Made by a program: the position numbers and the translations under genes. The notes below the pieces were generated by a model. That model ran no database searches. It saw only the letters and a list, made by a program, of their open reading frames with translations, and was not told the origin of the DNA. A DNA stretch of 64,000 nt. It comes from Henckelia pumila (Eukaryota; Streptophyta; Magnoliopsida; Lamiales; Gesneriaceae). The stretch covers positions 160,843,753-160,907,752 of the forward strand of contig NC_133123.1 of NCBI RefSeq assembly GCF_033568475.1, read 5' to 3'. This document shows positions 33,949-46,386 of the stretch, piece after piece (position 1 is the stretch's first letter; the number at the start of each line of letters is the position of its first letter).

Positions 33949-36461
33949 TGTGGGGACCTCGGGTTGCTAATCTCATCTTAGGGCAACTAATGATTAATTA
34001 AAAAATTAATCAAACAATTAAAAGATAATAAATCAAGAGCAGAAATTCTTTTTTTAAAAAAATTTTGGTCAGGATCGATCCTGGGAACTTCCAGGATCGA
34101 TCCTGGGACTTTAGAAAAGTTTCTGCCCAGCATCATTTTGTGCCAGGATCGATCCTGTGAAATTTCAGGATCGATCCTGGAGCTCTGTTCTGAAAAAAAA
34201 TAATGTTTCAGAAGAATTCTGGTGCTGTCAAATTCGTGCACCAACAATCTAATTCACCAAAAGCATGCTACAATATCTAGGAACATGCATATAATCATAT
34301 ATAACTACTTGAGCATATAATCATACAATTCTTACATCAAACAGATAACGTAAAAGACATTAAATCACAAGCTACACCAACGACATAAGTGAGCTTCAAG
34401 TCTCAATTCTTCTACTAGGTTTGATGTACTCTAATACATATTCGTTCAGCTATAAACCCGAGTTCTCACGTGCTAAATCTCACTCCCAAGCTGTAAATGT
34501 CATCTCAGACCAGCTCCTACCTCATCTGTTGTGATGCACACATACAAAACAAAACAACAGCCGGATAAACTCCGGTGAGAAATCATTCTCATTATAATCG
34601 ACATATAAATGCGTTAAATAAATTCATATCTACTCTAAACATGTCAACTCAAGAATAGAGTAAAAATAACGCATATATCGACTCAAATTTCAAATTAATA
34701 CTTCAATTTATATAGCGCGCTTATCTCAAGAATTGATTCTTATCACTTCATTGCCATCAAGATTCGTAAACGATCTTGACATGGATATCCATCTATCGTA
34801 GCCATTTCGGGCTAGAAAATAAGGTTAACCGCAACCTTGGCATAGAATCAATTCAATATACAATCATATCGACTCAAAATCAAAGATCCACTACCTGCGA
34901 TGGATCGACAACATCAAATATAATCAAAACATCTCAAGTATGTGATTTTCGCGGGCCAACTCAAGAATAGTCGTTCTTGAGTTTCAAAGTCCCTAACTCG
35001 TGATGTCGTCATTATACCTTTCATTCTCGAGTTTGTCATGTTCCACCTCTGGATAGAAAGTACAACAACTCATAGCAAATCTGCTCATTCAATATCAATC
35101 AATTTTCAATCAAATTCACGTCAATCTTGATCACTTCTTCTTTGGTTTCAAGTTGAGGTTCTTGAGTCAATAGTCTCCTATTAAACTCTGAAACATAGCA
35201 TAAAACATGCATATCAAACTTCATTCTATTCAATCATTTCAGAATCGAATCAAAATCATCAATATAAATTCAATCAACATCATTTCAAACTTCAACTTCT
35301 TCTTATTCGGTACAACTCGGAGTCGTGAATCGTTAGCCTTCGAAACTCATCTAAAACTGAGAAATAAAAATGCTATATCATCGATAACATTTCAAACAAT
35401 GTCTTATATCAGTCATAGGCTATCAAAACGATCCAAAAACACGAATCGACGGCATAGCGATTAAAAATCGGTAACCGACGAAATATCGAATTCGAAGCTA
35501 ACTTCTTTATCTTCTTACCAACTTCTAATCAAGTCATATCATTCATACTCCTCATATCAGCAGCTATAATCGTATGCTAACAATACAAATACATGCTGAA
35601 ATACTCAGAAGTTCATATAACAATAAATCATCATTCTGGTCTCGACAACGAAACACATATAAGATCAAGAACATGAAACGATATCAAAGTACTGATCTCT
35701 GCCAAATTTCATTCTTCAAAACATGCCGAGATGATTAAATACTTACATCAAATTGAAGGCTTCGTCGCAAGAATTCCAGAATTCTTTTCGGAATCGAAAT
35801 CGAACGATCGGATCAAAAGTTACGGGGTTTTGAACAAATCGAAATCAAAAGAAATGAGAAGTGTCGACTTGCTCTGTTCTCCTTCCCTTCCTTTCTTTTC
35901 TACTTGCACGTAAGTGTGCTGAGTAATCCATTTTCAATTTAGATAATTTCAAACAATATTGCAATTTAGTCCCTCAAGTCTTCATTAATTGCAATTCAGT
36001 CCTCGGCCTTCTTTTAATTCAATTTCAATCCTAAATAATTTAAGAATATTAGAATTAAAATCAAAACTCTAAATATTCCAAAAATTAAATAGACTTGGAT
36101 TAAAATGAAATAAATTCAGATTAAATCAATAATCCTGGCCTTTTGCACTTTAGCCCTTCAAACTTTGATATTTGCAAATCAACCCCTGATCGGGTTTCAT
36201 CTTCAAAATTAATTTTCTTTAATTGCCGAAATATGGAATTTAATCTCAAATTCCATAAATATGCAAATCGAATATTTATTCTTTTAATTTAAGAATTCTC
36301 GAAATTTAAAATCTCAAAATCCGAAAAATTCTACATTAAATATTTTCGGCTCGGAAATTAAATCTATAATTTCTTTCACTTCTTAAATCAATATTATCCC
36401 ATAATATGGAATTTAATTCTCAAATCCCATAATTAATAATTCAATATTTTCGGGCCTTACA
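33949..36461 (-). repeat. Left (3') LTR of the Tekay-like element
   Basis: 2513 bp, plus strand TGTGGGG...CCTTACA. Colinear with 40745-43255, with scattered substitutions and small indels by eye, so the insertion is fairly young. Confidence 0.9.
34073..34180. repeat. Cluster of four CAGGATCGATCCTG-type palindromes
   Basis: Four copies of a 14-bp palindrome centred on ATCGAT lie within about 110 bp near the R/U5 end of the LTR. The same cluster recurs at about 40866-40976 in the other LTR. Confidence 0.85.
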
Positions 36462-39400
36462 ATTCCTCCCCTCTAAGAAATGATTTCGTCCTCGAAATCA
36501 CATTCAATCGAACTATTCAATCTGATAGACTGAATGATTATCTGAAGTGATTCTCACTTCAATTATCCAATTCTAATCTTCGTATCTTATCTCTTCATCT
36601 CTTCCTTTGTACTTTAATTCACTGAAAAGAATTCTCTTTGAGCTGTTTCTTTCTTCAATCAAGGATTTGTCGACTAATCGACTTAAATCAGAATCTTTTC
36701 AATATCTTTCTCATCTGATGAAAGTACATAGGAAAAAAAATCGAATTGATACTTCCTTCACATAGATACATGGAACAAATCAGATCCATCATATCAAGCT
36801 GACCAAGAACATCATCAATTCTGTCTACCAATCAGTCAGAGAAATTCAACTTCATTGAAAACTTGTTTTTCTTTGAATATCATTCGATGTTCTGTATAGA
36901 ACATATATCAATTCTCTTTGAGCTGTTTCTTTCTTCAATCAAGGATTTGTCGACTAATCGACTTAAATCAGAATCTTTTCAATATCTTTCTCATCTGATG
37001 AAAGTACATAGGAAAAAAAATCGAATTGATACTTCCTTCACATAGATACATGGAACAAATCAGATCCATCATATCAAGCTGACCAAGAACATCATCAATT
37101 CTGTCTACCAATCAGTCAGAGAAATTCAACTTCATTGAAAACTTGTTTTTCTTTGAATATCATTCGATGTTCTGTATAGAACATATATCAAGTCTACGCT
37201 GTCGTTCAGTTCATCGCTTCAAGATCAGTATTCAACTTCATATTTTGAATCTGTAAATTCAACTCTGCTCTTTCTCTATTCTGAATTGAATGATGTTTCA
37301 ACAATAACTTTTCTACTTAACAAATCAGTTTCAGCTTCAAAAGTTATATCTATCATTCAATTACTAATTCTAATAATTCTTCTCTGTTTGCATTTCATAC
37401 AGATTCATCTTCAACATCTTTGTGTCTCTCAAATCAAATCTGATCTGATATTGACAAATCATGTCTGGTCTGATGTCATATACCTCAATAGTATCATTTC
37501 AATACAAAGAAATCGGATTTCTTTTCATCATATCATCATAGCATTATCTCAAAATCAACTCGATAGCTGTTACAGGAATTATAATTATCAAGTGGCAACA
37601 CATCAAGTCAAGTAATATCGAATCAGGTATTAAAGTTCTGAGAATATTCTCAACATCTGGAAAATCGACTCAGATAACCCATCAATCGAAGAATGGTATA
37701 ATGCAATCACATATAACCAACTCTCAGAACATCAGTAAATCAATTGATGCCACATTCTGTCGAATAAATCTAAAGTCTTAATCCTGACAATAGATTTTAA
37801 TCATTCCTGTAATTTCATCATATCTCTATCTTTTTCACAGATCTGAATAGATAGTTGTTATTCATATCTCATACAGTGTATTCTACAAATTTGATTAGTC
37901 TATTCGGACTATCTAGTAATCAGAGTATATGCTGTATTCACAGATTTCAAAGTATTCAAAGTTGTTGATAATTAGTATCATGACAGATAAAATTCATTTT
38001 CGAACTTCGATTCATCTTCTCTGACTATTCTTCCAATTCAACAATAATATTTTGTACCTTTACCTCAAAACGTACTCAAAGTCTTCTGATCATTTGTATT
38101 ACAATTTCATAGTAAACCCAATGTTTCAATCTGAAACATTATTTCGTGGCTTACTGTTCTTATTGCAACGAATCTAATAACAATTCAGTGATTTGATCAT
38201 ACAAACAGATTATACAGTAATTTCAATAAATCATAACTACCACCTGTTTACTTCATCTATACTGTTTCATCATGGTAGTTTCGCAAAATATTCTTTCAAA
38301 TCATAATCTCATTTCAATTTCTGGAGTTTCCAAACTATCACTTAACTCATCTGGTCAACGATTTTCAAATTCATCGGAAACTCTCTGTACGTTTAACTTC
38401 GAAAACGTACTAATTCTGTTACTTCTATTTGCTTTATCGTCTGATAAAACAATTATCAGATGAATATTGAATTCATTGTTGTGCAATTCTTCAAATTCTG
38501 ATATCTCTTTTCGGAAATATCAGGCACAATCAAATAATCAATCATAATAAAATTCATTTATTCTGATTTGAGGCTTCAATTCATATCTCTATATTGCATT
38601 CTGTATTGAATTCTCATAACTTCAGTTTACTTTCTGTGTTTCTTTTATCTTCTGAACAGGTTTGGCTTACTTTCAATCGCAAATCATTCTGATTGGTGAT
38701 ATATTCGTCTCAATATTAAAAAAAAAGACACAGAAATCTGAAATCAATTCATCAGATGTCTATTTCATTTCTCATTTCTATCTCCAAATTACTGACAATT
38801 CATGTAATCTAACCCAAAAATTATGGATCATATTCAAATTCTTCTATCAGTTACAAGCCAAAAATCTTAAAATATGCTGAAATATCATTAAAGGATCAAT
38901 AATTCTCAAAATCAAAAAAAATAAATCAAGATTGAGAAAGTCCCTCAATCAAGGTCATCCAAAAATCAAAACTTCTGGATAACAAACTCTGCACAGTGAA
39001 AACAACTCACTTGCATCTCATAACTCCGAATGAGTGAATAATTCAGGCGCCATGAATACTCAATATCAAATATTTCAAGAATCATATCTCCATTAATGTA
39101 TCGATCCAGCATAATTAAAGAAAAGACTCAATTGCAACTGATTTTCATAACATCTTCTATCTTCTAAACCTCAACATCAATATTCAGTTCATAATCTCAT
39201 CAAGTCGGTAATTCATAAATTCATCAATTCATCAATTCACTACTGAGTTCCAGTTCACAACTTAAACTAACATCGAAAAGCTAATTAGCATACTTATCAA
39301 TGCTAATTAGCTCTTGAACATATCTAGTGCATCGAATATACTGATTTCGGAATATTTCTATAATCAAACATCATATAGTAAACCGAAATCACAGAATCTT

Positions 39401-40744
39401 AATTCGAGATTCTATATCATATCATCATATTCATAAGCACATTATGTTCTTACTGATCTAATTTCATCGCTTCTTCTCATTAATTCTTCTGCAAATCTGT
39501 ATTCAATTATTGCATCATCATCCATCATGCAACATAAACAGATATCTCAAATACGAACACAATCATATTCAGTTTCATTTCTTCAAAGCAAGATCATGTT
39601 CAGTCTTATTTCATAAATTCAGTAGTTCTATTCTTCAGTTCCATTCACAAATTCTCTTTTCTGATACAAAGGTGATCATATCATAAGCTTTCAGCTATCA
39701 TGAATCTATTGCACCAATAATAAACAGGTCAAAACAAAATAAATCTGTTATTTGCAATTTCATTCTCAGGTGCAATTTCATTATGATCCTCTGTATATTT
39801 CTGGAATAGAAATTGTAGCTAAATATGTGTCACACACTATGGCATGTCTACAATTTCATTCTTTCTGCCTCATCATTCAAATTCAGTTCTCTTAGCCTTA
39901 TCTATGTCTTTCATAAAATGTTTCAATCGTCAACATTTAGTCAGACATAATCCTCGAATCCAAGCCACAACTAATAATTCAATGTTGAGCTTCTTCATCA
40001 TCATCATCAACAATTCAAGAATTGTAGTAAACTTGAAAATCAAATAAGGCATTCTCCAAGATTCAAAATATTCAAAATATTCGACTTCTAATGGGTATAT
40101 TTGTCTTTCTGATCATTTCTATCTGTTGTGGCAAAGAACTATAAACAAAAATCATGTTCTCAGCACTTACCAACAAATTAATATACCTCTGTTCTTTCAT
40201 CATTTTCTCCGTCAAAATCTATCAGCTGGTTGCTAGGTCTTGAAGTTGGTAGACAGTCGATCTGATATAATATTCATCTGTATCTGTCAGGTATTTGAAC
40301 AACTGATCAAGTACTTCAGGCCAACTTCTACCTGCAATACATCTATTCATTTGCTGATATTCTGTTCTGTTCAATCAGAGATACTTCTTTCAGCTGAGCA
40401 ATAATACACTTCTGTTCAATCTGACCATACCATTCTGTTCAGTCTGGCCATACTATACTGTCCGTCTGGGGTGCTTACATCACCCAAAGAACACTCTTCT
40501 CTTCGATTCTGGGTGCTTACATCACCCGGGAAAATTCTTATAATAACATCGATAAGAATTCAAAAATTTACAAATCAGTAAATTAATCAGTTCAATTTCA
40601 AAAGTAAGATCAATAGCACATGCAATTTATTAAATCATCGAATCAAATACTGCATAATCATGCAATACTATAAATGCATGTGTCTCACTCTACCCCGCTC
40701 AGCTTCTATCTCAGTTCCAGAACCTAGTCTCTGATATCACCTGT
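36462..40744. other. Non-coding interior of the Tekay-like element
   Basis: No gag, protease, RT, RNase H or integrase motif is visible in any frame. The plus strand is unusually rich in TTC, ATC and CAT words and poor in G, so the element's own RNA strand is purine-rich. Many motifs of the kind CAATTCATCAATTCATC recur, but not as a regular array. Confidence 0.75.
36631..37190 (+). repeat. Tandem duplication, 2 x 280 bp, apparently identical
   Basis: 36631-36910 and 36911-37190 both begin ATTCTCTTTGAGCTGTTTCT and end TAGAACATATATCA. I see no difference between the copies, so the duplication is younger than the LTR divergence suggests for the insertion, or it is an assembly artefact. Confidence 0.88.
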
Positions 40745-43255
40745 TGTGGGGACCTCGGGTTGTTAATCTCATCTTAGGACAATTAATGATTAATTAAACA
40801 ATTAATCAAACAATTAAAAGATAATAAATCAAGAGCAAAAATTCTTTTTTTAAAAAATTTTTGGTCAGGATCGATCCTGGGAACTTCTAGGATCGATCCT
40901 GGGACTTTAGAAAAGTTTCTGCCCAGCATCATTTTGTGCCAGGATCGATCCTGTGAAATTCCAGGATCGATCCTGGAGCTCTGTTCTAAAAAAAAATAAT
41001 GTTTCAGAAGAATTCTGGTGCTGTCAAATTCATGCACCAACAATCTAATTCACCAAAAGCATGCTACAATATCTAGGAACATGCATATAATCATATGTAA
41101 CGACTTGAGCATATAATCATACAATTCTTACATCAAACAAATAACGTAAAAGACATTAAATCACAAGCTACACCAACGACATAAGTGAGCTTCAAGTCTC
41201 AAGTCTTCTACTAGGTTTGATGTACTCTAATACATATTCGTTCAGCTATAAAACCGAGTCCTCACGTGCTAAATCTCGCTCCCAAGCTATCAATGTCATC
41301 TCAGACCAGCTCCTGCCCCATCTGTTGTGATGCACACATACAAAACAAAACAACAGCCGGATAAACTCCGGTGAGAAATCATTCTCAGTATAATCGACAT
41401 ATAAATGCGTTAAATAAATTCATATCTACTCTAAACATGTCAACTCAAGAATAGAGTAAAAATAACGCATATATCGACTCAAATTTCAAATTAATACTTC
41501 AATTTATATAGCGCGCTTATCTCAAGAATTGATTCTTATCACTTCATTGCCATCAAGATTCGTAAACGATATTGACATGGATATCCATCTATCGTAGCCA
41601 TTTCGGGCTAGAAAATAAGGTTAACCGCAACCTTGGCATAGAATCAATTCAATATACAATCATATCGACTCAAAATCAAAGATCCACTACCTGCGATGGA
41701 TCGAAAACATCAAATATAATCAAAACATCTCAAGTATGTGATTTTCGCGGGCCAACTCAAGAATAGTCGTTCTTGAGTTTCAAAGTCCCTAACTCGTGAT
41801 GTCGTCATTATACCTTTCATTCTCGAGTTTGTCATGTTCCACCTCTGGATAGAAAGTACAACAACTCATAGCAAATCTGCTCATTCAATATCAATCAATT
41901 TTCAATCAAATTCACGTCAATCTTGATCACTTCTTCTTTGGTTTCAAGTTGAGGTTCTTGAGTTAATAGTCTCCTATTAAACTCTGAAACATAGCATACA
42001 ACATGCATATCAAACTTCATTCTATTCAATCATTTCAGAATCGAATCAAAATCATCAATATAAATTCAATCAACATCATTTCAAACTTCAACTTCTTCTT
42101 ATTCGGTACAACTCGGAGTCGTGAATCGTTAGCCTTCGAAACTCATCTAAAACTGAGAAATAAAAATGCTATATCATCGATAACATTTCAAACAATGTCT
42201 TATATCAGTCATAGGCTATCAAAACGATCCAAAAACACGAATCGACGGCATAGCGATTAAAAATCGGTAACCGACGAAATATCGAATTCGAAGCTAACTT
42301 CTTTATCTTCTTACCAACTTCTTATCAAGTCATATCATTCATACTCCTCATATCAGCAGCTATAATCGTATGCTAACAATACAAATACATGCTGAAATAC
42401 TCAGAAGTTCATATAACAATAAATCATCGTTCTGGTCTCGACAACGAAACACATATAAGATCAAGAACATGAAACGATATCAAAGTACTGATCTCTGCCA
42501 AATTTCATTCTTCAAAATATGCCGAGATGATTAAATACTTACATCAAATTGAAGGCTTCGTCGCAAGAATTCCAGAATTCTTTTCGGAATCGAAATCGAA
42601 TGATCGGATCAAAAGTTACGGGGTTTTGAACAAATCGAAATCAAAAGAAATGAGAAGTGTCGACTTGCTCTGTTCTCCTTCCCTTCCTTTCTTTTCTACT
42701 TGCACGTAAGTGTGCTGAGTAATCCATTTTCAATTTAGATAATTTCAAACAATATTGCAATTTAGTCCCTCAAGTCTTCATTAATTGCAATTCAGTCCTC
42801 GGCCTTCTTTTCATTCAATTTCAATCCTAAATAATTTAAGAATATTAGAATTAAAATCAAAACTCTAAATATTTCCAAATTAAATAGACTTGGATTAAAA
42901 TGAAATAAATTCAGATTAAATCAATAATCCCGGCCTTTTGCACTTTAGCCCTTCAAACTTCGATATTTGCAAATCAACCCCTGATCGGGTTTCATCTTCA
43001 AAATTAATCTTATTTAATTGCCAAAATATGGAATTTAATCTCAAATTCCATAAATATGCAAATCGAATATTTATTCTTTTAATTTAAGAGTTTTCGGAAT
43101 TTAATTCTCAAAATCCAGAAAATTCTACATTAAATATTTTCGGCTCGGAAATTAAATCTATAATTTCTTTCACTTCTTAAATCAATATTAGCCCATAATA
43201 TGGAATTTAATTCTCAAAACCCATAATTAATACTTCAATATTTTCGGGCCTTACA
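40745..43255 (-). repeat. Right (5') LTR of the Tekay-like element
   Basis: 2511 bp and colinear with the left LTR. The polymorphic sites include GGTTGCTAATC versus GGTTGTTAATC near the start. It is followed on the right by the AGTGC duplication and then one more unit of minisatellite B. Confidence 0.9.
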
Positions 43256-43296
43256 AGTGCCGAACTGGTCGGGCTTTAATTTGACCACGAATGGCT
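43256..43296 (+). repeat. Minisatellite B, right part
   Basis: The tail of the 46-bp array (AGTGCCGAACTGGTCGGGC) reappears directly after the Tekay-like element. This proves that the element split the array. Confidence 0.85.
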
Positions 43297-43585
43297 GTTT
43301 GACAAAAATATGTCATTTTCTCATAAGTAATTTCTAACATAAATCTCAAAAATTAAGAAAAATAACAAAAAGGACTACTACTACTATCAAATTTAAAAAA
43401 AAAAAAAAATAACTCAAAACCCATTACTCCTAAGAGGTCGAGTAATTCCCCAAATCTGGTCGAGACTCTAAGAGTAATACTTCTTCAAGTGTTGAGAATT
43501 CCATGGCCTTTTCCCTCTCTTTCCTTGGGCGTTTTCCAAATAATAAGCGGCCACTCCTGCTTTCCCTATCACCTTGAAGGGTCCT

Positions 43586-45610
43586 TCATACTTTGCATCC
43601 AGCTTCCCTCTCTCTCTCTCCATGGTGTTGAATTTTCCTCATAACCAAGTCCCCTTCTTGAAAGGCTCGAGGGTAGACCCATTTGTTATAGGCTCGGGTC
43701 ATTCTTTTGCGATAAGCTGCCAACCGAACTACTACTCTAGCTCGATTTTCTTCAATCAGATCCAAATCCATGGCCCTTAATTTATTGTTGTCAGGGCCGT
43801 AGGCTATTATTCGAGCGCTTTCTTGTCCAATCTCGGCGGGCAGAACTGCTTCAGTCCCATACACCATATTGTACGGTGTCTCGTTCGTCCCGATCCTTGT
43901 TGTAGTTCGGTAGGACCATAACAAATATTGAAGTTCATCCACCCATTTTCCCCGAGCTGAATCTAACCGGGTCTTGAGTGTTTGTACAATAGTTCTATTA
44001 GTAACTTCTACCTGCCCGTTACCTTGGGGATAAGTGACAGACGTAAAAACTTGTTCAATCTTCATCTGCTTGCACCAAGATTGGACCTTAGAACCATAGA
44101 ATTGTCTTCCATTGTCTGATATGAGCCTGCGTGGTATTTCGAACCGGCAAACAATATTTTTCCATAAGAAATTTAGCACTTCCTTTTCCGTGATTTTTGC
44201 CAAGGGCTCAGCCTCGACCGACTTTGAAAAATAATCAACTGCTACTAATAAAAATTTTCTCTGACCCGTACTGACTGGGAAAGGTCCAACAATGTCCATT
44301 CCCCATTGATCGAAAGGACAAGAAGCCACTACTGCTTTCATAAATTCAGCGGGCTTCCATTGCAAATTAGCATGTCTTTGGCAATTATAGCATGAGTGGA
44401 CCAGGGCAGATGCATCTTTCCTCATAGTGGGCCAGAAGAAACTGGCTAGGAGAGACTTCCGAGCTAGGGCTATACTGCCCAAGTGATTTCCACAACAACC
44501 TTCATGTATTTCTCGTAAGACATAGTTAGCTTCGTCCGGGCCGAGACACTTCAGAAGAGGTTGAGAGAATGACATCTTGAAAAGTATTTTATCAACCATC
44601 ACAAAATGTAAGGCTCTTCTTTTAATTTCCCGGGCCTTCTTGTTGTCGTTCGGGAGCTCGTTCTTAGTTAGGTATTTGTGTATGTCATACCTCCAATCCC
44701 CTTCCAGTACATCCGCTATTATGTCATCTAGACTTTCAAGTTGAGATATCATTTCTTTTCCCTTCAGTCTAGGCTCAGATGGTTCCCCTACGAAACTCGC
44801 AAGACGGGCCAAGTGATCGGCCTTTGTATTTTCAGTCCTCGGGATCAATTCCATAATGAGTTCGGTAAAGTCTTCCTTGGCTTTGTCCAATGCTTGAGCA
44901 TATTTTATCATCTTTTCATTCTTGGTTTTGAACTTCCCCTTACTCTGTTGTATGGCCAACTGTGAATCTGAATAAAGGGTAGCTCGGGATATACCAAGAT
45001 TCCGAGCAGCCTTTAGTCCGAGCAAGAGTGCTTCATATTCTGCTTCATTATTAGATGCTCGAAAATCCAACCTTATTGAGATGTTAGTTTCCTCACCCCA
45101 AGGTGATACTATCACAATCCTGACCCCGCTTCCTGTATGACAAGATGATCCATCTACAAATATCTTCCAATGGTCTTCTTGTTCTAACTGGACAGTCTCT
45201 GCTAAGAAGTCAGCTAGGGCTTGAGCTTTGATAGCAGTTCGGGGCTCAAACTTTATATCATACTCAATTAACTCTGTAATCCACTTGATCAATCTTCCCG
45301 ATGCATCTGGGTTGGCCGCAAATTTTCCCAAGGCGCTATTGGTAAGAACAGTGATCGGATGAGAGAGGAAATAGGGCCTTAGCTTTCTGGCTGTAATGAC
45401 GAGGGCCAAAGCTAACTTTTCTCTTGTCATGTAGTTAATCTCTGCTCCTTTCAAGGCATAACTGACGAAATAGACAGGTAGATGATTCACCCCCTCCTTC
45501 CTGACCAGGACCGAGCTAGCAGCTCGGGGTATGACAGCTAGATACACAAAGAGCTCTTCTCCCTGTACTGGTTTGTTCAACACTGGTAGCTCTTTTAGAT
45601 ATGTTTTCAA
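43586..45610 (-). pseudogene. Tat pol: RNase H (gypsy and archaeal type) and integrase
   Basis: 674 codons. The first 100 residues are a decayed gypsy RNase H (SSVLVRKEGVNHLPVYFVSY). Residues about 145-275 form an archaeal-type RNase H with FVDGSS, NNEAEYEALLLGL, YSDSQLA and the late Asp in KADHLA. The integrase follows, with the zinc-binding HSCYNCQRH, WGMDIVGPFPVS, LISDNGRQFYG and QGNGQVEVTNRTIVQ supplying D, D and E. The frame is intact but separated from RT by a 1-nt frameshift near 45650. The double RNase H is diagnostic of the Tat lineage. Confidence 0.9.
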
Positions 45611-46284
45611 CTCTTGAAAAGATTTTTTGCTTTGTTCATCCCACTCAAATTTTTAGTTTTTCTGAGTACTTTGAAGAAAAGAAAGCTTTTGTCCGCCGAT
45701 CTTGAGATGAACCGCGCCAGTGCGGCAATCCTTCCTGACAGCCGTTGGACTTCCTGAATTTTTTTGGGTGACTCCATAGAGATAATGACCTGAATTTTTT
45801 CCGGATTAGCTTCAATTCCTCTCCTGGTGACCATGTACCCCAGAAATTTCCCGGTTTGAACCCCAAATGTACACTTAATCGGATTCAACTTTAGTCGATA
45901 ATCATGCAATGTCTGGAATGTCTGAGTCAGGTCGGCAATGAATTGTTTAGCTGTTCGGGTCTTGACCAGAATGTCATCCACGTACACTTAAATATTTTTG
46001 CCTATCTGTTGTTTGAACACTTTGTCCATCAATCTTTGATAAGTGGCCCCAGCATTCTTGAGCCCAAAAGGCATAACCACATAGCAATAAGTCCCCGCGA
46101 AAGTGACAAAACTCACTTTATTTTGATCTTTATTGGCCAAGGGGATTTTATGATACCCCTGATAGGCGTCCAGGAAGCACAACAACTCGTGCCCGGGCGT
46201 AGAATCTACCAGCTGGTCTATTCGGGGCAAGGGATAGCAATCCTTTGGACATGCTTTGTTCAGATCACGAAAATCTATGCACAT
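45607..46284 (-). pseudogene. Tat pol: reverse transcriptase
   Basis: Two ORFs read in one frame, 46284-45988 and 45987-45607, separated by TAA where relatives have Glu just ahead of the catalytic VYVDDILVK. RT landmarks are CIDFRDLNKACPKDCYPLPRID, GYHKIPLA and YVVMPFGLKNAGATYQRLMD. Downstream, a missing base near 45650 shifts the connection segment out of frame. All active-site residues are present, so the damage is from few events. Confidence 0.88.
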
Positions 46285-46386
46285 GCACCACTTGCCCGAA
46301 GATTTGGGTACCAGTACTACATTTGATAACCAGGTCGGGAAATATACTTCTTGAATGTGTCCAGCTTTCAGAAGTTCCTCAACTTG

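Larger units (their letters stand above)
33949..43255 (-). mobile_element. Tekay-like non-autonomous gypsy element (LARD type), 9.3 kb
   Basis: LTRs of about 2.5 kb flank a 4.3-kb interior without any substantial ORF. AGTGC is duplicated at both ends (33944-33948 and 43256-43260). On the minus strand the LTR starts TGTAAGGCCCGAAAAT, a start typical of Tekay/Del chromoviruses, and ends GGTCCCCACA. A polypurine tract (AGAGGGGAGGAAT, minus strand) lies at 36462-36474. A primer-site-like TGATATCAGAGAC (minus strand) lies at about 40728-40740. With long LTRs and a long non-coding interior this fits a large retrotransposon derivative. Mobility would depend on proteins from an autonomous relative. 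Confidence 0.88.

Noticed and set aside
34776-35913. Repeated ORFs of 60-85 aa, also at 41572-42709
   Set aside because: They are duplicated only because they lie in the two Tekay-like LTRs; composition is low-complexity with no protein motif.
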